Positions 43,051 to 47,713 of a DNA stretch of 47,713 nucleotides are shown piece by piece (within the stretch, counting starts at the first letter, position 1; each line of letters starts with the position of its first letter). The stretch is from Bacillus mesophilus. GTDB lineage: Bacteria > Bacillota > Bacilli > Bacillales > SA4. Where the stretch lies: positions 1-47,713 of the forward strand of contig NZ_JAAIWM010000015.1 in NCBI RefSeq assembly GCF_011008845.1, given 5' to 3'. The position numbers and the translations under genes are program-made. The notes under the pieces were generated by a model, which worked only from the letters and a program-made list of their open reading frames with translations, was not told the origin of the DNA and did no database searches.

Positions 43051-44418
43051 CAATAATAAATATGCTACCAACGTTCCCACTGTCCCATAAAACAATGCAA
43101 AGGGCATATTTCTTAAGGTTATATGATATGGATTTTGTTTTGTATTCATAGAAGTTAACGTCACGGTTACTCCATAAGCACCGACAGTAGCAGTAGCTAG
43201 GGCACCAACTATTAAAACAATCCCTATACTTAATGGGTTAACAAACGCATATAATGGCTGAATTACCTCGCTTAAGATCCCAATTGTAGCAACTGGATGA
43301 ACTCCGATTAAACACATTGCTAAGTAAGTGAATTGAATAAGAAATAATATAAGCAATGGGGATTCCCCTACAGCTATAAATGGTTGTTGAATTAACTGCA
43401 AAAATGGTGTTTCATTCAGTGTGCTTGTAAAAAACGATAGTGATAAAAACAGTACTACAAAGTTTTGAATACTATTGCTTCTAACTTTCCAAGTTTTCCA
43501 TCCTATCTTTAAAAAGCTTCTTCCTCTCTTCATTAACAAAGCCCAACCAAATGAAAAAGGTAAAATCACAAGTGTTACTGTTAAAATAAAATTTAGGTGA
43601 AACAGGTTACCAATTGTAACGACTAAAGATAAAAATACCACTAAAGCGGTTAGAAGCTTTAAAATGTATATGGCCATAATTCGTGGCTGCATTTTCTTGG
43701 ATATCCGAGATTCGATTGGATTATATGGGAATTCTTTAAACCTACGTCTACCTCGTAACCATTCTATAATCAAGACAAAGAAGGAAATCAGCAGAAGCCA
43801 CGGTAAATATCTTATATAGCTAACACCTGTAGCATCTATTGCCATAGCCACCATAATTTCCATTGGACTCCATGCCAGAGCTAGAGCAAAAGCTCGTAAT
43901 GTTATTCTACTAATAAATGAGTCTCTAAGTTTCTTTTTTAGTTTTGAAAGATTGGAGATTAAGATTTCTTGTGATAATGATAAAGCAGAGATATTAATAA
44001 ATGTACATAGAATGTAAGTTGTAAATGAGGTTCTAACATATAACTTACCTAAATTCGAAACATTATCTTCCATCAGCTCCTTCAACCGCCGATCATATCT
44101 CCCTGCTCTAACAACACTATTCATCCAAGGAAGAACCAATAAAAAAGCAAGTAATGGCATGTTTACCGTCATAAAAACAGGAATACTGTTCAAGGGTAGA
44201 CCTGATGACACAAAGAGAATAACACCAACTCCAATAAATATACTGCCAAGAATTCTAAATAACTTACTAGCGCCATAAAAGGAAAGGACTAACATTGGTA
44301 TGGCCATAAGCCCAACAATGGTTTCTATGAAACTATTACCCCAAAATATATTAATTGTAAAGACTATTAATATAAAGGTATAGATCACATACATTCTCTG
44401 CATGATAAGTTGAATCAT
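43048..44418 (-). CDS. Polytopic membrane protein, possible ion-transporter superfamily
   Basis: 456 aa, about 12 TM helices in two halves joined by a basic cytoplasmic loop (RGRRRFKEFPYNPIESRISK). GVHPVATIGILSEVIQP in the second half and AWSPMEIMVAMAIDATGVSY in the first look like the paired re-entrant hairpins of ion-transporter (ArsB/DASS-like) permeases, but I do not recognise the exact family. An unusually charged segment (RRLKELMEDN) lies near residue 110. ATG with AAAGGAGATTC, spacing 7. Monocistronic between terminators. Substrate unknown. Confidence 0.7.
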   Translation of the reverse strand: MIQLIMQRMYVIYTFILIVFTINIFWGNSFIETIVGLMAIPMLVLSFYGASKLFRILGSIFIGVGVILFVSSGLPLNSIPVFMTVNMPLLAFLLVLPWMNSVVRAGRYDRRLKELMEDNVSNLGKLYVRTSFTTYILCTFINISALSLSQEILISNLSKLKKKLRDSFISRITLRAFALALAWSPMEIMVAMAIDATGVSYIRYLPWLLLISFFVLIIEWLRGRRRFKEFPYNPIESRISKKMQPRIMAIYILKLLTALVVFLSLVVTIGNLFHLNFILTVTLVILPFSFGWALLMKRGRSFLKIGWKTWKVRSNSIQNFVVLFLSLSFFTSTLNETPFLQLIQQPFIAVGESPLLILFLIQFTYLAMCLIGVHPVATIGILSEVIQPLYAFVNPLSIGIVLIVGALATATVGAYGVTVTLTSMNTKQNPYHITLRNMPFALFYGTVGTLVAYLLL

Positions 44419-44469
44419 AGTGAATCTCCTTTCCTAGTCTGATCATACGATATTCCAACTGCTAAAGTA

Positions 44470-44503
44470 AAAGACGGTATCTAGACTTTAGATTACCGTC
44501 TTT
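44470..44503 (-). terminator. Terminator of the Gfo/Idh/MocA gene
   Basis: AAAGACGGTA / TACCGTCTTT, with inner CT...AG pairing, 6 nt past the oxidoreductase stop; T's follow in the 3' arm on the minus strand. Confidence 0.85.
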
Positions 44504-44508
44504 CACAA

Positions 44509-45582
44509 CTAAATAGTGACTTTTCTTCCCTCTTTTGCTGATAATCGAATGGCATCCAAAACAAGCTGAACTTTATGTCCATGCTCAAAACTAGGTAGAT
44601 TTTTAGCCAAGCTATCATTTGAAATCGTAGTATATAGATGTTCAAGCATCGGGTAAAATGCTTGGTAATAGGATAATGCTCTAGGCGATAACTCCGTTGG
44701 CTCCTCAATTACTGGTAATAGTTCTACTATAGATAATGGTTCCTCTCCCATACCTACCTCGACAGTTTGATCATCTGTCATAATTAAAGATCCTTTTGTT
44801 CCATATACCTCTAATTTCCACATATTAGCACGATGTCTTGTTGCAGATAATAATTCAACTGTAAATGAAGTTCCTTTTCGGAGTGTACCAACTGCTTGAA
44901 ACGAGTCTTCTGCTGTTCGTTCCTCAGTCTCCCCATCCCTTATCACCTGCTGAACATGAATAGGTAATTGTCCACTCACTTCTTTTACCTCATCATCCAT
45001 CCACCATGTAAGTGAATCAAACATATGTGAACCGATTGCCCCTAACATGCCACCACCGAATTCTTTCTGTCCAAGCCACCCACGGTGGTTCGCGTGTAAT
45101 CCTTTGTATGATGAAAAGTTTGCTCTGTAAGTTACGTGTGTGACTTCCCCTAGATTTCCACTTTCAAGAATCTCTTTCACTTTTCTTCTAGCAGGTAAAA
45201 ACCTAAATTCAAAATTAATCAATCCGAATTTTCCTGCCTGATCTCTAGCAGTTAGCATCTCCTTGGACTGAATAGAATCAAATGCCATTGGCTTCTCACA
45301 TAATATATGTAATCCTTCTTTAAACCCTTCTAACACCATTTCGTGATGTAAATAAGGTGCAGATGCAACTGATAGTAAGTCGAGTTCTTCTTCTTTGATC
45401 ATTTGCTGCCAATTATCGTAAATTTTTTCTACACCCGTTTCCTGCTTAACAACCTCAAGATTCCCGCGGTGAACGCTTGAAATAGCAACTACTTCAAAGC
45501 CCGGATGTGTTTGCATAATCGGAGCATGTACCTTAGCCCCAAATCCTGTTCCTATAATTCCTACTCTAATTTTATGTTCCAA
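44509..45582 (-). CDS. Gfo/Idh/MocA family oxidoreductase
   Basis: 357 aa. N-terminal Rossmann fold with VGIIGTGFGAKVHAP, then the family lysine in HILCEKPMA and a catalytic-face motif GGGMLGAIGSHMFDSLTWWM. The C-terminal half is the mixed beta-sheet substrate domain. It is an NAD(P)-dependent dehydrogenase or isomerase for sugars, inositols or related polyols; substrate not evident, as no sugar genes flank it. TTG start with GAGGTG 8 nt upstream. Monocistronic. Confidence 0.92.
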   Translation of the reverse strand: MEHKIRVGIIGTGFGAKVHAPIMQTHPGFEVVAISSVHRGNLEVVKQETGVEKIYDNWQQMIKEEELDLLSVASAPYLHHEMVLEGFKEGLHILCEKPMAFDSIQSKEMLTARDQAGKFGLINFEFRFLPARRKVKEILESGNLGEVTHVTYRANFSSYKGLHANHRGWLGQKEFGGGMLGAIGSHMFDSLTWWMDDEVKEVSGQLPIHVQQVIRDGETEERTAEDSFQAVGTLRKGTSFTVELLSATRHRANMWKLEVYGTKGSLIMTDDQTVEVGMGEEPLSIVELLPVIEEPTELSPRALSYYQAFYPMLEHLYTTISNDSLAKNLPSFEHGHKVQLVLDAIRLSAKEGRKVTI

Positions 45583-45765
45583 CTTTTGAACACCTCAATT
45601 TGAAATTCAAGTTTTAAAAATATTCCCTTTATTCATTATTACATACGAATGATTTAAAGTGAAAATAATATATTCTAATTTAATGAAAACCAAGACCTTG
45701 TTTTCTAGAGAATGGGTTGTTTTTCATTGAACACAGCTTTAATCGTTCACCCCACCAACTAAATT

Positions 45766-45790
45766 AGAGCCGAACATTATGCTCAGCTCT
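45766..45790 (-). terminator. Hairpin after the SpoIID/LytB gene
   Basis: AGAGC.GA.CAT / AT G.TC.GCTCT imperfect stem 4 nt past the stop; no strong T-run, so weak. Confidence 0.5.
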
Positions 45791-45793
45791 TTG

Positions 45794-47059
45794 TTAAGAC
45801 TTATCTGATAAATTTGTTATCTCAGTCCCTGGAAAATAAAATTGTAATATTTCCTTATAATTCTTCCCTTCTTCTCCCATAAAGTGAGCTCCCCATTGGC
45901 TCATCCCAACTCCGTGACCATAGCCTCTGCCTTTCATGCTATAGTATTCTCCATTGAAATCCAACGAGTCAATTAGATAACTTTTAAAAAGTGTACCACC
46001 AATCATAGGTCTAATCTTGTTTAAGTTAACATCCTCTAGCTTTAACTCGTTATATAAAACTGTACCGTCAATAATTCGTTGAAGAAATTGTATGGAAATA
46101 GAACCTCTTAAAGAACGCTCTGATTTTAAGCGGCTTTCAGAAAGTTGAAAAGAAGGAATAGAGACAATTTTAATATCACCCGAATACCCATTTCTCGCTA
46201 ACCACTTTTTCATTTTATCTGTAATTTCAGTGTCTTGCTCAACAAGATCTTCCCATGAGTTTGCCATATCCCACTCAACTTCATTTAACTCAATTTGCGA
46301 GCGTTTCAATTTAAATTCCCATGGATTAACTGGGTCATAGGGATCTGCTTTAATAGGGTAATAGGAGATTGACTTGCCGCCCCAAACGTTAACGTTATTC
46401 TCCGTCATTCCCCCATTACTTGCTGAATAAAATGCATCAATAAGAGAATTTCCAAATGTAATTACTTCACCTTTTGTTTCTTCTACCGCCTTCGTAGTAG
46501 ATGATTTCCAATCATAACCTGCATAAACTTGGTACTGAATTGTATCATTCATATCAGCTTTAAGATGTGAAACTGCATATGTTCTTGCAGCCAAGGCCTG
46601 CGCTTTCAAGGTCTCAATTCCCCACGAAGGAAATACCTCAAAAGGAACAACACCTTTTAAGTAATCCTCTAGTGGTAATTGGTTTACAGGACGAATATAT
46701 ATACCATTTTCCACCTGAAATTCAAAAGCCCCTAAATACGGACGCTCATTAATAGAAATCACGTGATTTTCATCATAAGACCTTGGCACAAGTGCTAATG
46801 TACCATTTACTAACTGTTCCTCTCCTCCACCAATTAAATAAAGTCGACCTTTTTTAACTACTAGGCCATACTCAGTCCCTTCAATTAAAGTTAGAGTAGG
46901 GTCAAGTGTTACATAGTCCCCTTTTAACTCAAGTGTGACCTTAGGGGTTTCACCAATATAGTTTTGAAGCTTTACTTTTACCATTTCCTCAGCTTTAACT
47001 GGAAACGGAACTAGCAAGAATAAACATATAAGAAAACCAAATAAATATCTCATGAGCAT
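45794..47059 (-). CDS. SpoIID/LytB domain protein (amidase-enhancer type)
   Basis: 421 aa. A signal peptide (YLFGFLICLFLLVPFPVKAEE) exports it. After an N-terminal SH3-like/beta region, the SpoIID/LytB domain begins near IRPVNQLPLEDYLKGVVPFE, with PSWGIETLKAQALAARTYAV, then ASNGGMTENNVNVWGG, and ends GRGYGHGVGMSQWGAHFMG, all hallmark motifs. SpoIID is a lytic transglycosylase of the engulfment machinery; LytB enhances amidase LytC. The protein is longer than SpoIID (343 aa) and lacks its spoIIQ/murA neighbourhood, so it is a paralogue. ATG at 47059 has only a weak site (TTGGGAATCT). The gap to the rRNA tail holds no gene. Confidence 0.9.
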   Translation of the reverse strand: MLMRYLFGFLICLFLLVPFPVKAEEMVKVKLQNYIGETPKVTLELKGDYVTLDPTLTLIEGTEYGLVVKKGRLYLIGGGEEQLVNGTLALVPRSYDENHVISINERPYLGAFEFQVENGIYIRPVNQLPLEDYLKGVVPFEVFPSWGIETLKAQALAARTYAVSHLKADMNDTIQYQVYAGYDWKSSTTKAVEETKGEVITFGNSLIDAFYSASNGGMTENNVNVWGGKSISYYPIKADPYDPVNPWEFKLKRSQIELNEVEWDMANSWEDLVEQDTEITDKMKKWLARNGYSGDIKIVSIPSFQLSESRLKSERSLRGSISIQFLQRIIDGTVLYNELKLEDVNLNKIRPMIGGTLFKSYLIDSLDFNGEYYSMKGRGYGHGVGMSQWGAHFMGEEGKNYKEILQFYFPGTEITNLSDKS

Positions 47060-47337
47060 AGATTCCCAATGATAAGCTTAATTTATTCTATTTATTTATA
47101 TAAGAAGGATCTTGTCATCGCCATTCATTATTGATACCTTTCTGTAAATAGTATCTGGTGGATATTTAAACCCCATTTCTAAAAAAAGGCTCCACTAGAT
47201 TGTAGATTTATCTCCACAGTCCTCACGTACAGTCGTACGCTCCGTGCTTCTCTCTTATCGCTTCCTCGACCTTCTTGCTTCTTTTAGTCCTCTGGTCTCG
47301 TTGTATACCCTTTAGCACTTTTGTGTTAATTAATAAA

Positions 47338-47366
47338 AAAAGAGTAGCTACATGAGCTACTCTTTT
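47338..47366 (-). terminator. Terminator copy behind the 5S pseudogene
   Basis: AAAAGAGTAGCT / AGCTACTCTTTT, loop ACATG, followed on the minus strand by seven T's. Confidence 0.88.
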
Positions 47367-47373
47367 CATCTTT

Positions 47374-47449
47374 GCTTGGCGACGTCCTACTCTCACAGGG
47401 GCAATGCCCCAACTACCATCGGCGCTCGAGCTTAACTTCCGTGTTCGGC
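47374..47449 (-). pseudogene. 5S rRNA pseudogene (3' part only)
   Basis: On the minus strand it reads CCGAACACGGAAGTTAAGCT, then GCGCCGATGGTAGTTGGGGC and GAGTAGGACGTCGCCAAGC, the 3' two thirds of 5S rRNA. The 5' part, up to the CCCATA preceding CCGAACACGG, is missing and replaced by unrelated sequence joined at about 47450. In addition GCTCTTCAGCGCC is altered to GCTCGAGCGCC, a 2-nt loss in a conserved helix. It cannot make functional 5S RNA. Confidence 0.85.
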
Positions 47450-47615
47450 TTCGGACTAAAAAAAGCGGCGAATCTCTTCGTCAGCTTCATTCGTTCAGTC
47501 CTCACGTACAGTCGTACGCTCCGGGCTTCTCTCCTGTCGCTTCCTCGACCTTCTTGCTTCTTTTAGTCCTCTGGTCTTGTTGTATACCCTTTAGCACTTC
47601 GTGCTCATTAATACA

Positions 47616-47644
47616 AAAAGAGTAGCTACATGAGCTACTCTTTT
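47616..47644 (-). terminator. Terminator of the rRNA operon
   Basis: Same AAAAGAGTAGCT / AGCTACTCTTTT hairpin as the downstream copy, 8 nt past the 5S 3' end, T-tract TTTTTG on the minus strand. Confidence 0.9.
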
Positions 47645-47651
47645 CATCTTT

Positions 47652-47713
47652 GCTTGGCGACGTCCTACTCTCACAGGGGCAATGCCCCAACTACCATCGG
47701 CGCTGAAGAGCTT
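47652..47713 (-). rRNA. rrf: 5S rRNA, 3' portion, cut by the window edge
   Basis: Last about 62 nt of a normal 5S gene on the minus strand: AAGCTCTTCAGCGCCGATGG, then GGGGCATTGCCCCTGTGAGA and GACGTCGCCAAGC. The arrangement implies a 16S-23S-5S operon entering from the right edge. Confidence 0.93.

Larger units (their letters stand above)
47217..47713. repeat. 278-279-bp tandem duplication at the end of an rRNA operon
   Basis: Sequence from 47217 reappears at 47496: CAGTCCTCACGTACAGTCGT, then GCTTCCTCGACCTTCTTGCT and TTTTAGTCCTCTGGTCT. This is followed in both units by the same terminator and the same 5S 3' end. The copies differ by scattered substitutions (for example GTGCTTCTCTCTTATC versus GGGCTTCTCTCCTGTC), so the event is not brand new. 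The second unit runs off the window. Confidence 0.85.

Noticed and set aside
47372..47690. Open frames across the 5S copies on both strands
   Set aside because: They lie in rRNA/terminator duplicates; non-coding by clear match to 5S.
47217..47713. CRISPR array
   Set aside because: The repeats are two long diverged tandem copies with rRNA content, not short regular repeats with spacers. No CRISPR array was seen anywhere in the window.

Overview
The window is a low-GC, gene-dense chromosomal segment of an endospore-forming, motile member of the Bacillaceae. The evidence is the DbpA helicase, OdhA/OdhB, OhrR, PepF, HemAT, GerP-like and small-heat-shock-type spore proteins, frequent TTG/GTG starts with strong AGGAGG sites, U-tailed terminators and a sigma-D-type promoter. 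Species cannot be fixed from sequence alone.

Layout. 1-6.2 kb, minus strand: an orphan DRE-TIM aldolase, DEAD-box helicase DbpA and a 1010-aa RND exporter. 6.3-9.2 kb, plus strand: a glutathione peroxidase / OhrR-type regulator operon with a palindromic operator candidate, then oligoendopeptidase F. 9.3-13 kb, minus strand: a GAF histidine kinase broken by one in-frame TGA, a CoxG/SRPBCC protein and a complete RNase J. 13.0-13.8 kb is a decayed patch: a 182-bp MITE-like element with terminal inverted repeats and an 8-bp target duplication, next to a wrecked haloalkane dehalogenase gene and a 54-aa basic protein gene. 14-19 kb, minus strand: an MFS permease, a GPH-family sugar symporter (both with cre/LacI-like boxes upstream), a DUF2161 nuclease-like protein and a frameshifted MFS exporter with a 22-bp palindrome at its start. 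19.3-21.1 kb: a PadR / HAAS-domain / DUF4097 envelope-sensing operon. 21.4-26.8 kb: a methyl-accepting chemotaxis protein with a sigma-D promoter, a CBO0543-type membrane protein, an aldo/keto reductase, an alkyltransferase-like protein and an S41-type lipoprotein.

27.4-30.1 kb is the most unusual part. Two convergent gene pairs, each a small-heat-shock-fold protein followed by a GerPA/GerPF-like protein, face each other across terminators. A divergent gene for a long protein with a GerPC-like N-terminus follows. One GerPA/F-like gene appears to start at ATT and carries a tyrosine-rich tail. I read this as a spore coat / germinant-permeability module that is not the classic gerPABCDEF operon.

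30.2-47.1 kb: an S66 peptidase, a GNAT acetyltransferase, a HemAT-type globin sensor with altered distal-pocket residues, a polysaccharide deacetylase, two small proteins, a DMT permease, odhAB, an Lrp regulator plus DJ-1/PfpI operon divergent from a YitT-family protein, a small hypothetical, a 12-TM protein, a Gfo/Idh/MocA oxidoreductase and a SpoIID/LytB-domain protein. 47.2-47.7 kb is the tail of an rRNA operon on the minus strand: a 5S gene cut by the window edge, its terminator, and a 278-279-bp tandem duplicate holding a 5'-truncated 5S pseudogene and a second terminator.

All family calls are from motifs and remembered homologues; no search was run.
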